Below, piece after piece: positions 24,454-32,325 of a stretch of 33,836 nucleotides of DNA. Position numbers and translations under genes: made by a program. Source of the DNA: Nitrospirota bacterium (GTDB lineage: Bacteria; Nitrospirota; Thermodesulfovibrionia; UBA6902); assembly GCA_016234115.1 (NCBI GenBank), contig JACRHD010000058.1, forward strand, positions 1-33,836. Direction: 5' to 3'. The notes below the pieces were generated by a model that made no database searches, was not told where the DNA came from, and worked only from the letters and a program-made list of their open reading frames with translations. How positions within the stretch are numbered: the first letter of the stretch is position 1; each line of letters starts with the position of its first letter.

Positions 24454-24657
24454 ATGAGGGCAAAAGAAAATAAGCTTACTGAAACTCTGCTGACTGAGCT
24501 GCGGGAAGAATGTCTCGCTGTTTTGAGTCTGCTCAATCAATTGGAAACACCGGGGATTTCTGAAACTCAAGAGGATGAAATTGTCGGAGAACTATCGGCC
24601 CGCCTTGTTCACCTTGAAATTCATGCCGGAGAAACACGGGGACAGATTGAGGAGTGA
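24454..24657 (+). CDS. Small hypothetical protein, helical
   Basis: I do not recognise this 67-residue protein. It is acidic and Leu/Glu-rich (ELREECLAVLSLLNQLE and GELSARLVHLEIHAGETRG), and should form two helices, possibly a coiled coil. It has a single Cys and no membrane segment. Support comes from its extended -10 promoter at the ATG and a hairpin after the stop, shared with the converging Cys-rich peptide gene. It may be a small regulatory or accessory protein, but no function is proposed. Confidence 0.5.
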   Translation: MRAKENKLTETLLTELREECLAVLSLLNQLETPGISETQEDEIVGELSARLVHLEIHAGETRGQIEE

Positions 24658-24709
24658 TGAAGCTAATCAGGTCTTGAACGACCTGGCGCCGGTCATCCGA
24701 TTTTAAAGA

Positions 24710-24744
24710 ATGAGGGTGGATTGATTTTTTCAACCCACCCTCAT
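24710..24744. terminator. Terminator hairpin between convergent small genes
   Basis: ATGAGGGTGG (24710-24719) pairs with CCACCCTCAT (24735-24744), with an inner ATTGA/TCAA pair and a T6 loop. It lies between the 67-residue gene (+) and the Cys-rich peptide gene (-). Confidence 0.65.
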
Positions 24745-24755
24745 AAATGCATTGA

Positions 24756-24869
24756 TTATTTCTTCTTCGTGAGCGGACCACACCCGCAGCCGCAGCCGCA
24801 GGAACTTTTTGAATCGCTCTTGATTTCAGCGTTCTTTTCTGTTGTCTCTTTTTTAATGTTCTTTTTCAT
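24756..24869 (-). CDS. 37-residue Cys/Gly-rich peptide (CGCGCGCG), probable metal binder
   Basis: This short gene encodes a 37-residue peptide: a Lys/Glu-rich first half (MKKNIKKETTEKNAEIK), then SSCGCGCGCGPLTKKK. Four Cys alternate with Gly, a pattern suited to binding soft metal ions, as in metallothionein-like or carrier sequences. It has one of the strongest ribosome-binding sites in the window, AAGGAGGTGAT, nearly the full complement of the 16S rRNA tail, placed 4 bp before the ATG. It follows the ArsR gene by 66 bp on the same strand, and the repressor itself ends with a CTCGCSGGH site, so the two probably share a transcript and a metal signal. Function is inferred from composition and context only. 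Confidence 0.75.
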   Translation of the reverse strand: MKKNIKKETTEKNAEIKSDSKSSCGCGCGCGPLTKKK

Positions 24870-24935
24870 CCTTATCACCTCCTTTCAATATAAGTTTATG
24901 CTCATCTACTTATATAATTATGCAAAAAAATATCG

Positions 24936-25262
24936 CTATTTGGGCACGGTAATTCTTTTATGCGGCCGTTTTATATCCACATGCCCGCCTGAACAGCCGC
25001 AAGTACAAATACGATTAAGCCTTCCTCTGCATTTTTCGAGGGTGTCTCTGTTCAGAGAATAATAAATCCAATAACCATGTCTCTCATCCTTCACAAGTCC
25101 CGCGCTTTTTAGAACTCTCAAATGCTGAGATACCGCCGACTGTGTTATTCCCAATGCGTCAGCTAACGCATTGACACTCATGGCGTCTTTTTTCAGTAAT
25201 TCGATAATCTCTATTCGTTTATCGACTGAAAGCAGTTTAAATAATTCTGCGGATTCCTTCAT
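24936..25262 (-). CDS. ArsR/SmtB-family metal-responsive repressor with Cys-rich C-terminus
   Basis: This 108-residue winged-helix repressor has the ArsR fold: the N-terminal LFKLLSVDKRIEIIELL helix, the DNA-binding NALADALGITQSAVSQHL, and the wing GLVKDERHGYWIYYSL. The usual alpha3 CxC arsenic site (ELCVCDL type) is absent. Instead a C-terminal cluster, Cys78, Cys86, Cys88, Cys90 and His94 (CTCGCSGG), probably senses the metal, as some ArsR-family members use C-terminal thiols. A near-consensus promoter and a 20-bp dyad lie directly upstream (25284-25328). The downstream gene is the CGCGCGCG peptide. The ligand metal is not known. Confidence 0.92.
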   Translation of the reverse strand: MKESAELFKLLSVDKRIEIIELLKKDAMSVNALADALGITQSAVSQHLRVLKSAGLVKDERHGYWIYYSLNRDTLEKCRGRLNRICTCGCSGGHVDIKRPHKRITVPK

Positions 25263-25283
25263 GATTATCTCTCGGTTATAAGT

Positions 25284-25328
25284 ATATTAGTATGAACTAA
25301 TATTAACCCGGTGAATTTATATTGTCAA
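25284..25328 (-). promoter_or_regulatory. arsR-type promoter with overlapping operator dyad
   Basis: On the minus strand, TTGACA (25323-25328) and TAATAT (25300-25305) are spaced by exactly 17 bp. The palindrome ATATTAGT-ATGA-ACTAATAT (25284-25303; arms perfect over 8 bp) overlaps the -10 and the predicted start near 25293. This is the layout expected for repression by an ArsR dimer. Confidence 0.8.
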
Positions 25329-25333
25329 GGGAT

Positions 25334-25650
25334 TTATTTTGTGTGTCTGAAAAATGCAAAAAAGAACAAGAGTACATCAAAGCCGTCTGAAAGAGTTGAT
25401 TTCTTGAATTGTGTAGATGCGCCCCTGAAAAGAATTACTCCCGGACTGGATGCGCCGCTAAGAGCAAGTATTTGGGGATAATCCAGATCGGCGGTAATGA
25501 TGATCCTTTTCTGCTTCTTTGCTGCCTCTATAATTTCCTGTCCGGCGTATTATGCAAGCCTGCCTCAGAAGCATGAACAGCATCATAGCCTTTTTCTTTG
25601 AGCCACCGTGCTACTTCGGGAGAGACCGGCATGTCTATCAGAAAGCTCAT
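25334..25650 (-). pseudogene. DUF5615 (PIN-like) toxin, frameshifted
   Basis: The gene starts at 25650 (ATG overlapping the DUF433 stop, ATGA) and reads MSFLIDMPVSPEVARWLKEK, then GYDAVHASEAGLHNTPD, a typical DUF5615 N-terminus with the Asp expected in a PIN-like active site. A stop occurs at codon 41 (25528). From about 25545 the next frame continues the family: QEIIEAAKKQKRIIITADLD, then SSPGVILFRG, ending at 25334. One base missing near the CCGGAC codons would explain it. The last 25 residues also depart from the family, so the 3' end may be damaged too. DUF5615 proteins are paired with DUF433 as presumed type II toxin-antitoxin modules. Confidence 0.75.
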
Positions 25651-25868
25651 GCAAACTCAAAAACTTCCTCATCTGCCAGACAAGCGGCATACAGTAATGC
25701 TTCGTCTATGTCTGCCGGTTCAAGATAAGGATATGCCTTGAGTATTGATTCCTTTGTTTCTCCTGAAGCAAGAAGCCCCAGCAGACGAGAAACAGGGAAC
25801 CTCAAGCCTCTTATACAAGGCTTGCCTGAACATATTTCAGGATTTACTGTTATCCTTTGAAATTTCAT
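25647..25868 (-). CDS. DUF433 antitoxin-like protein
   Basis: This 73-residue protein is a canonical DUF433 protein: MKFQRITVNPEICSGKPCIR, then GLRFPVSRLLGLLASGETKE, and a PYLEPADIDEALLYAACLADEE C-terminus. These small HTH proteins are the presumed antitoxin partners of DUF5615 toxins. The stop overlaps the toxin start by ATGA, showing translational coupling. I placed the start at 25868, which has GGAG upstream; a longer frame to 25946 has no family match. With its toxin frameshifted, the antitoxin may be a leftover. Confidence 0.92.
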   Translation of the reverse strand: MKFQRITVNPEICSGKPCIRGLRFPVSRLLGLLASGETKESILKAYPYLEPADIDEALLYAACLADEEVFEFA

Positions 25869-26112
25869 AATATCTCCTATTTCCAGCAAAGCTGATCTGA
25901 AGAAATTATAACATTTCACACGATTAATCGACGTTATAATTTGCAAGGCATATATTGCATAATTTTTGAAAGCAAACGGGCCAAACGAATTGACGTCTCG
26001 AATTTTAGCATTCGTTGAATGAAACGCTCAAATGAAAGACCTGACGACGGTTTTATGACGACGGTTTTATTTTCCCATATGCAGTCCGCTGCTTGCCTGA
26101 TTAGCTGATGTT

Positions 26113-26457
26113 TTATTTTCTTAAATCCAATCGAATGTTCTCATATCGTTGGCGCAGCAGATTAATGAAATTGCCGCCATTCGATACGTACTCTAAATCG
26201 GTTTGATTAATAACCACTATTACCATACCTCGGTCCTGAAATACTTTTAATTGCTCACGCTCAGCATCCGTGGATTTATCTGCGCCAGTAATACACTGTT
26301 TAGAAAATAGAATTCCAAAGCGTGATTTTGTCGAATCTAAAACTCGGCAGAACTTTGCCATTGTAGTAAAGTCAGCTGGTTTACTTTTTAATATGTTTAA
26401 AAGTGAGATTCGCAAGAGTATGAATGAAATTTTACAGACGTATTGAAAAAATCGCAA
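26113..26457 (-). pseudogene. C-terminal fragment of an unidentified nuclease-like protein
   Basis: The last 90 of 114 residues (SRFGILFSKQCITGADKSTD, AEREQLKVFQDRGMVIVVIN, GGNFINLLRQRYENIRLDL) look like the end of a larger protein, perhaps a restriction-endonuclease-like domain, but I cannot name a family. The first 22 residues (MRFFQYVCKISFILLRISLL) look like out-of-frame sequence, and there is no ribosome-binding site. An inverted repeat starts just beyond at 26494, which may have cut off the rest of the gene. The stretch 25869-26112 holds no other gene. Confidence 0.45.
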
Positions 26458-26493
26458 GAAGAATTTTCGGATAATGTATCGATTCAGTGACGG

Positions 26494-26629
26494 GTTTTAA
26501 CACACCCCTGCGCCCCTCTCCAGAGGGGAATAAAAACAAGGTCCCCTCAAGAGGGGAGTAAGACGAGGACCCTCCCGGGGAGAGACACCAAAGTCCCCTC
26601 CGGAGAGGGGTGCAGGGGTGTGTTAAAAA
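26494..26629. repeat. Inverted repeat, TTTTAACACACCCCTGC family, copy 2
   Basis: The left arm (26495-26529, starting TTTTAACACACCCCTGCGCC) and right arm (26594-26628, ending GGGGTGTGTTAAAA) are near-perfect complements. The centre holds additional CCCCTC/GAGGGG palindromes. It shares its left half with the copy at 24281-24356, and the two copies bracket the accessory patch. Confidence 0.85.
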
Positions 26630-26685
26630 AGCCAAACTGCGAGGCTATGAGACGTTATATAGAGCGGATCAAGGGGCTACTGCCA

Positions 26686-28059
26686 CTACCCCACTATGTC
26701 AAATTCCCTAACCCTGAATTCCACCCCGAGCTCTTCCGCGATCTTCCTGCACTTCTCGACGTCTACTCCGGGTATTTTGACGATCGTGGCCTTTACCGAG
26801 GGGATGACCTGTACGGCCTCGCGGATGAAGGAAAGAACGCCTTCAAAGGAGCCCTTTATGGACGGCTTGCAGAGCTTCTCATATTTCTTTGAATCCTCAG
26901 CGTCGAGACTCACCGAAATGCAGTCAACAAGCCCCCTGAGCTCCGGCAGTATGTCTTTGCCGTGGATCAGGTTGCCCTGGCCGTTGGTGTTTATCCTGAC
27001 TTTGCCGCCGTTCTCCTTGACCCACGCCGATACTTTTTTCACGACGTCGAGCCTCAGGAGCGGTTCGCCTATGCCGCAGAAGACGATCTCTTTATATGCC
27101 TTCGGATCATTTATGGCTTTTATGATCTGCTGGGCGGAAGGTTCTTTTTCAAGGCGCAGGTTATGACCTTTTACATAGCTTGTGCGTGACTTGACGCAGA
27201 AGCCGCATCTGTTCGTGCACCTGTTTGTGATGTTCAGATAAAGAGAGTCCCTTATCCTGTATGCTATCTCTCCCCGCTCGGAAACCTCTCCTATTTTAAA
27301 AAGCCTCATCGCGTTGAGCGTCGTGATCCTTGCGAGGTCGGAAATGCTTATCCCCCTCGCGTCCGCAATCACCTGGGCGGTATGCGTCAGGAAAGACGGC
27401 TCATTCCTTTTCCCCCTCATCGGAACGGGCGCGAGATAAGGCGCGTCTGTTTCTATCAGCAGGAAATCATCCGGGATGAAACCGGCGATTTCCCTCAGGT
27501 CTTTTACGTTCTTGAAGGTGACGGGCCCTGCGATAGAGATGTAGAACCCGAGACCCATCGCCTCTTTTGCCATTTCCATGTCGCCTGAAAAGCAGTGGAG
27601 AACGCCCGGGACTTCGGAGGCCTCTTCCTTCAATATGCGGACAGTGTCCTTCTTCGCTTCCCTGCTATGGATAATGATCGGAAGGTCTACTTCCCGCGCG
27701 AGCGCTATCTGTTTAATAAACGCCTCTACCTGGACGCCTTTCGTTGAATGAAGGTAATGGTAATCCAGCCCGATCTCGCCCACGGCAACGACCTTGGGCC
27801 GGTCGCTCCACCTCTTGAGCTCAATAAGCAGGGACCGGTCCAGGTATTTGGCGTCATGAGGGTGAATGCCGACCGCGGAGTAAACATTCGGGTACCTGGT
27901 GGACAACTCAAGGCCTCTCAGGTTAGCTTCTCTGTCCGAGCCCGCGTTGATTATATATTTTACGCCCGCTTCAGCCGCCCTCGTTAAAACTTCATCCCTG
28001 TCGCCTTCAAATTCGTCCATTTCGAGGTGACAATGGGTGTCTATCATTTCAAACTTCAA
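26686..28059 (-). CDS. TatD-family nuclease fused to a radical SAM domain
   Basis: The 457-residue protein joins two enzymes. Residues 1 to about 255 are a TatD-type metal-dependent deoxyribonuclease with a full metal site: His9 and His11 (DTHCH), Glu95 (GEIGLDYH), His131 (IIIHSREA), His155 (LHCFSGD) and Asp205 (ETDAPYLAP). Residues about 265-457 are a radical SAM domain with the Fe-S motif Cys281-x3-Cys285-x2-Cys288 (CTNRCGFC), a GIGEPLL motif and SVSLDAED. Separate TatD-linked radical SAM proteins are known, so the fusion supports a shared task, but the reaction is unknown. The frame begins with TTG at 28059 (MKFEMIDTHCH). An internal ATG at 28047 is equally possible. The gene stands alone. 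Confidence 0.93.
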   Translation of the reverse strand: MKFEMIDTHCHLEMDEFEGDRDEVLTRAAEAGVKYIINAGSDREANLRGLELSTRYPNVYSAVGIHPHDAKYLDRSLLIELKRWSDRPKVVAVGEIGLDYHYLHSTKGVQVEAFIKQIALAREVDLPIIIHSREAKKDTVRILKEEASEVPGVLHCFSGDMEMAKEAMGLGFYISIAGPVTFKNVKDLREIAGFIPDDFLLIETDAPYLAPVPMRGKRNEPSFLTHTAQVIADARGISISDLARITTLNAMRLFKIGEVSERGEIAYRIRDSLYLNITNRCTNRCGFCVKSRTSYVKGHNLRLEKEPSAQQIIKAINDPKAYKEIVFCGIGEPLLRLDVVKKVSAWVKENGGKVRINTNGQGNLIHGKDILPELRGLVDCISVSLDAEDSKKYEKLCKPSIKGSFEGVLSFIREAVQVIPSVKATIVKIPGVDVEKCRKIAEELGVEFRVREFDIVG

Positions 28060-28091
28060 TTTTCCCTTTTTCTCCTGAATAAACCACCGAG

Positions 28092-28148
28092 GGAGTTTAG
28101 TATAGAGTTTAGTATCACCGTTTTTCTAAACTCTATACTCCAAACTCC
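28092..28148. repeat. Inverted repeat with GAGTTTA 7-mer arms
   Basis: GAGTTTAGTATAGAGTTTAG (28092-28111) pairs with CTAAACTCTATACT-CC-AAACTC (28126-28148), matching except for a 2-bp bulge. GAGTTTAGAGTTTGG at the ilvN stop (32815-32829) is built of the same units. It lies between the divergent tatD-rSAM and DUF465 genes. Confidence 0.75.
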
Positions 28149-28262
28149 AAACTCTCTGCTGTTATGTTAGTGAAATTTACGGCCTTTTGTCAAAGCGTCG
28201 GCCTTGTATTTTTCCTGAGAATATGGTAATTTTTCAGTCTATCAAAGATAAGGGAGGAGCCT

Positions 28263-28487
28263 ATGAAAGAATCCGAGATAATCAATATTCTGAGGAGTGA
28301 AAATGACGAATTCAGGAGGATCGAGGAAGAGCACAGGAAATTGGATAAATCCCTTGATGAGATGATAAAGAAGAGATACCTGACTGCCGAGGAAGAAGTT
28401 GAAAAAAAGAAAATCCAGAAGCAGAAACTTCAGTATAAAGACAGAATGGCGGAATTAATCAGAGATTACAACAAGGCCCATGCTTAG
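28263..28487 (+). CDS. DUF465 (YdcH-like) small coiled-coil protein
   Basis: This 74-residue, highly charged protein matches DUF465: LRSENDEFRRIEEEHRKLDK, then a Leu/Lys-rich second helix and DRMAELIRDYNKA. It should form a helical hairpin. Function is unknown in the family. The ATG follows a strong GGGAGGAG site. An inverted repeat (28499-28545) follows the stop and probably ends the transcript. Confidence 0.9.
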   Translation: MKESEIINILRSENDEFRRIEEEHRKLDKSLDEMIKKRYLTAEEEVEKKKIQKQKLQYKDRMAELIRDYNKAHA

Positions 28488-28498
28488 TCGTTTCCACG

Positions 28499-28545
28499 AA
28501 AGAGGGAATCCCGCGTCCGGATTGTCGGGGATTCCTGCTTTCGAA
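28499..28545 (+). repeat. Inverted repeat downstream of the DUF465 gene
   Basis: CGAAAGAGGGAATCCC (28499-28514) pairs with GGGGATTCCTGCTTTCG (28529-28545) with two mismatches. It belongs to the GGGAATCCC-type dispersed hairpins and could work as a terminator. Confidence 0.6.
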
Positions 28546-28604
28546 GAAATGACTGTCGATCTGATGCTGCGATCCTGAAAGAACAGGTATTCCTGGAAAT
28601 TTCC

Positions 28605-30266
28605 ATGAAAAGCGATTTAATTAAAAAGGGACTGGAAAGGCTGCCGCACCGGGCACTGCTCTATGCCACGGGGATACCCCGCACTGAAATGGACAAACCT
28701 TTCATCGGTGTCGCAACCAGTTTTACCGATATAATCCCCGGTCATGCCGGAATGCGCGACCTTGAAAGGTTTATTGAAAAGGGTGTTCACACGGGCGGCG
28801 GTTATCCGTTTTTCTTCGGCATCCCCGGCATCTGCGACGGCATTGCCATGGGACACAGCGGGATGCACTACAGTCTGCCGTCAAGGGAGCTGATAGCGGA
28901 CATGATCGAGACCGTGGCGCAGGCGCACCAGTTCGACGGTCTCGTGCTTCTGACTAATTGCGACAAAATCACCCCGGGCATGATCATGGCGGCAGCGCGC
29001 GTTGACGTACCTTCAATAGTCGTAACGGCAGGCCCGATGATCTCAGGTCATTTGAGGGGCAAAAGGCTTTCGCTTGTAAACGATACATTTGAGGCCATAG
29101 GTAAGTACAAGAAGGGGTTATTAAAGGATTCCGAGCTTGATGACCTTGAGATGTGCGCCTGTCCGGGCGCGGGCTCCTGCCAGGGAATGTATACGGCAAA
29201 TACGATGGCATGTGTAACGGAGTCTCTCGGTATGAGTCTTCCCGGCTGCGCGACTTCACTGGCTGTTTCAGCCAAAAAGCGGAGGATCGCGTTTCACAGC
29301 GGCAGCAGGGTCGTGGAGCTCGTAAAGAAAAATATTACTCCCCGAAAAATTATGACACGCAAGGCCTTCGAGAATGCGATCAGGGTAGACCTCGCTTTAG
29401 GCGGTTCTACAAATACCGCACTTCATATCCCGGCAATGGCCCATGAAGCAGGGGTGTCGCTGTCATTAGAGCTGTTTGATGAAATAGGCAAAAAGACGCC
29501 GCATATCGCTGACATGCTGCCAGGCGGAGCTCATTATCTCGAAGACCTGGAATACGCGGGAGGCATCCCCGCAGTACTGAAGAGGTTGCGGTCCGGACTC
29601 AATAATACCCTCACTGTGTCAGGCAGGAAAATATACGAGATCGCGGACAGGGCCGAGATCATGGATGATGATGTCATAAGGCCGTTAGACAGGGCGCACC
29701 GGAAGGAAGGGGGCATAGCGGTCCTGAGGGGAAATATCGCCCCTGACGGCGCTGTCGTAAAGCAGACGGCCGTGAGTGAAAAGATGCTGAGGTTTAGAGG
29801 AAAGGCAAAGGTATTCAATTCCGAAGAGGACGCGATGAAGGCGGTCCTCGCGGGTAAAATCAGGGCAGGCGATGTGGTCGTTGTTCGTTACGAAGGTCCT
29901 AAAGGCGGCCCCGGCATGAGGGAGATGCTCAGCCCGACCGCGGCAATTGCAGGCATGGGATTGAGTGACTCCGTGGCCCTGATTACCGACGGACGCTTCT
30001 CAGGAGGGACCAGGGGCCCGTGCATAGGTCATGTGTCGCCTGAGGCGATGGAAGGCGGACCTATAGCTATTGTTAAAAACGGTGATACGATTAATATTGA
30101 TATCCCGGGGAGAAGACTCGATTTGCTCCTCAGCGAGAAAGAAATCAGGGACAGATTAAAGACGCATAAACCAATTAAACCGAAAATAACATCCGGCTGG
30201 CTCGCCAGATATGCCTCGCTTGTGACATCAGCGAGCACGGGTGCGGTTATGAAAGACAGGATTTAA
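28605..30266 (+). CDS. ilvD: Dihydroxy-acid dehydratase
   Basis: IlvD dehydrates 2,3-dihydroxy-isovalerate or -3-methylvalerate to the 2-keto acids of valine and isoleucine. The 553-residue protein is full length. Fe-S and active-site motifs are present: TNCDKITPG (Cys119), [39 protein letters not shown] (Cys192), and the C-terminal [11 protein letters not shown]. The early motif is DIIPGH rather than TPCN, as in E. coli IlvD, so this is the [4Fe-4S], oxygen-sensitive class, fitting an anaerobe. The ribosome-binding site is weak. The stop codon is part of an inverted repeat that separates it from ilvB. Confidence 0.97.
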   Translation: MKSDLIKKGLERLPHRALLYATGIPRTEMDKPFIGVATSFTDIIPGHAGMRDLERFIEKGVHTGGGYPFFFGIPGICDGIAMGHSGMHYSLPSRELIADMIETVAQAHQFDGLVLLTNCDKITPGMIMAAARVDVPSIVVTAGPMISGHLRGKRLSLVNDTFEAIGKYKKGLLKDSELDDLEMCACPGAGSCQGMYTANTMACVTESLGMSLPGCATSLAVSAKKRRIAFHSGSRVVELVKKNITPRKIMTRKAFENAIRVDLALGGSTNTALHIPAMAHEAGVSLSLELFDEIGKKTPHIADMLPGGAHYLEDLEYAGGIPAVLKRLRSGLNNTLTVSGRKIYEIADRAEIMDDDVIRPLDRAHRKEGGIAVLRGNIAPDGAVVKQTAVSEKMLRFRGKAKVFNSEEDAMKAVLAGKIRAGDVVVVRYEGPKGGPGMREMLSPTAAIAGMGLSDSVALITDGRFSGGTRGPCIGHVSPEAMEGGPIAIVKNGDTINIDIPGRRLDLLLSEKEIRDRLKTHKPIKPKITSGWLARYASLVTSASTGAVMKDRI

Positions 30267-30463
30267 CCACAGAGACACGGAGACACAGAGGAAGAAATAT
30301 ATAAAAATAATAGAATCGCAAGAGAGCGTCATTCCCGCGCAGGCGGGAATCCAAGGAGCAATCAGGGATTAAGAAAAATGGATTCCCGTTTTCACGGGAA
30401 TGACGAAAAAGGTCTTGTGGTCTCTTAATTCTTCTCAGTGCCTCTGTGCCTCTGTGGTTAATT
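30263..30463. repeat. Inverted repeat, ACCACAGAGGCACGGAGG family, copy 2, with a nested repeat
   Basis: The left arm starts in the ilvD stop codon (TTAACCACAGAGACACGGAG), and the right arm is the reverse complement of TTAACCACAGAGGCACAGAG. The arms match those at 3243-3400, but the centre differs and contains a separate GTCATTCCCG repeat (30329-30404). The element fills the ilvD-ilvB gap. Confidence 0.85.
30329..30404. repeat. GTCATTCCCG inverted repeat nested in the larger element
   Basis: GTCATTCCCGCGCAGGCGGG (30329 on, arm to 30354) pairs with an arm at 30379-30404 ending CACGGGAATGAC. Each arm is itself a small hairpin (ATTCCCG...CGGGAAT). The same family occurs at 21875-21969. Confidence 0.8.
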
Positions 30464-30480
30464 ATATATAAGGAGAGAAA

Positions 30481-32220
30481 ATGAAAAAAAGCGGCGCTGA
30501 AATATTGATAGAATGCATGAAGAGGGAAGGGGTCAAGCACATCTTCGGCTATCCCGGCGGAGTGGTGCTTAATATCTTCGATACCCTTTATGACGACAAG
30601 GAAATAGAGCTCATCCTGACAAGGCATGAACAGGGCGCTGTCCACGCTGCGGACGGATACGCGAGGGCGAGCGGCAAAGTAGGCGTCGCACTCGTTACAT
30701 CAGGCCCTGGAGCGACGAACACAGTGACGGGCATTGCCAATGCCTCGATGGATTCCATACCGATGGTTGTGTTTTCAGGGCAGGTGCCGACACTCCTTAT
30801 CGGCAACGACGCCTTCCAGGAGGCCGATATCGTGGGAATAACCAGGCCCTGCACAAAGCACAACTACCTTGTAAAAGATATAAAAGACCTTGCCAGGGTC
30901 ATTCGGGAGGCGTTCCATATCGCCTCTACCGGAAGACCGGGCCCTGTGCTCATAGACTTGCCGAAGGACGTAACAGCGGGTTCCACTGAATTTATCTGGC
31001 CAGAGGAAATCAAGCTCAGGGGATATAACCCGACATACCAGGGAAATAAATACATGATCAACCAGGCGGCGCAGATGATAGCGCATGCCAAAAAGCCGGT
31101 CATCATGGCGGGCGGCGGCGTGGTCTCCTCAGGGGCGTGGAAGGAATTAAAGGAGCTGGCGGAGCTTGCCGGTATCCCTGTTACCATGACCCTGATGGGG
31201 TTAGGCGGATTTCCCGGAACGCATAAACTTTCGTTGGGAATGTTAGGCATGCACGGAACATTTTATGCCAACACCGCTGTCCAGAATGCGGACCTTATCA
31301 TCGGCATCGGCGTCCGGTTCGACGACCGTGTGACAGGAAGGACGAACGCGTTTGCTCCCAATGCCAAGATACTCCAGATAGACATCGACCCGACGTCGAT
31401 AAAGAAAAATATAAGGGCGGACCTGCCTGTCGTCGGCGACGTCAAAAATGTATTGAAGGACCTGCTGAAGGCCGCGAAGGAGCTGAAAGGGCAGCAGTGG
31501 GACGCGGTAAGGAGCTCGTGGTTAAAACAGATAGAAAGCTGGAAGAGAGAAAGGCCGCTGTCTTACCAGCCTGTTGAAAATGTAATCAAGCCTGAATTCG
31601 TCGTTGAAAAAATATACGAGGTCACAAAAGGAGAGGCCATTATCTGCACGGAGGTCGGGCAGAACCAGATGTGGTCCGCGCAATTTTATAAATATGACTA
31701 CCCGAGGAGATGGCTGTCTTCCGGCGGATTAGGCACAATGGGGTACGGGTTTCCCGCGGCCATCGGCGCGCAGTTTGCCTGTCCCGACAAGGTGGTTTTC
31801 GACATCGCTGGCGATGGAAGTATCCAGATGAATATCCAGGAACTCGCTACAGCGGTTATTCACAAACTGCCGGTCAAGGTGGCCATTCTCAACAACGGTT
31901 ATCTTGGGATGGTGAGACAGTGGCAGGAGCTGTTTTTCAGGGAGCGGTATTCGCACACGGAGCTTGAATCCGGGAACCCCGATTTCGTTAAGGTTGCCGA
32001 GGCCTACGGGGCCGTCGGCTTAAGGGCGACAAAGCCTTCGGAAGTAGAGCCTGTTATCAGGGAATCAATGAAGATAAAAAACAAACCCGTGTTTCTGGAC
32101 TTTGTTGTGGACTGGAAGGAAAAGGTCTTCCCGATGGTCCCAGCGGGCGCTGCGATAGATGAGATGATATTCGAGGAAATGGAAGAGAAGAAGGAGAAGA
32201 AGCTGAAGGCAGTGAAATAA
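30481..32220 (+). CDS. ilvB: Acetolactate synthase, large (catalytic) subunit
   Basis: IlvB is the thiamine-diphosphate enzyme that makes acetolactate or acetohydroxybutyrate, the first common step of Val/Leu/Ile synthesis. The 579 residues have the three-domain layout: GYPGGVVLNIFD and the catalytic Glu in RHEQGAVHAADGYARA; SGPGATNTVTGIANA; an FAD-binding middle domain with GVRFDDRVTGR; and the ThDP motif GDGSIQMNIQEL with NNGYLGMVRQWQELFF. The ATG follows AAGGAGAG. The regulatory subunit ilvN comes 105 bp later with an inverted repeat between. It ends with a Lys/Glu-rich tail (EEMEEKKEKKLKAVK). Confidence 0.98.
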   Translation: MKKSGAEILIECMKREGVKHIFGYPGGVVLNIFDTLYDDKEIELILTRHEQGAVHAADGYARASGKVGVALVTSGPGATNTVTGIANASMDSIPMVVFSGQVPTLLIGNDAFQEADIVGITRPCTKHNYLVKDIKDLARVIREAFHIASTGRPGPVLIDLPKDVTAGSTEFIWPEEIKLRGYNPTYQGNKYMINQAAQMIAHAKKPVIMAGGGVVSSGAWKELKELAELAGIPVTMTLMGLGGFPGTHKLSLGMLGMHGTFYANTAVQNADLIIGIGVRFDDRVTGRTNAFAPNAKILQIDIDPTSIKKNIRADLPVVGDVKNVLKDLLKAAKELKGQQWDAVRSSWLKQIESWKRERPLSYQPVENVIKPEFVVEKIYEVTKGEAIICTEVGQNQMWSAQFYKYDYPRRWLSSGGLGTMGYGFPAAIGAQFACPDKVVFDIAGDGSIQMNIQELATAVIHKLPVKVAILNNGYLGMVRQWQELFFRERYSHTELESGNPDFVKVAEAYGAVGLRATKPSEVEPVIRESMKIKNKPVFLDFVVDWKEKVFPMVPAGAAIDEMIFEEMEEKKEKKLKAVK

Positions 32221-32221
32221 C

Positions 32222-32312
32222 AATTCAAAGTGTAAAAATCAAAAGTCAAAATTTTGGAATTTTTTTTAATAAATCTACCTTAATTTTACATTTTGATTTT
32301 TTATTTTTGATC
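32222..32312. repeat. A/T-rich inverted repeat between ilvB and ilvN
   Basis: The left arm has GTAAAAATCAAAAGTCAAAA, in TCAAAAN 7-bp units. The right arm is the reverse complement of AAAAATCAAAATGTAAAAT. It starts at the ilvB stop and could dampen or process the ilvBN message. Confidence 0.65.
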
Positions 32313-32325
32313 TTCCGGAGGATTA

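Noticed and set aside
24721-25062. 113-residue plus-strand frame
   Set aside because: It runs antisense through the Cys-rich peptide and ArsR genes, which are supported by ribosome-binding sites and a promoter.
28605-30266. Missing early Cys in IlvD (IPGH instead of TPCN)
   Set aside because: E. coli IlvD also has PGH here; this marks the [4Fe-4S] subclass and is not a defect.
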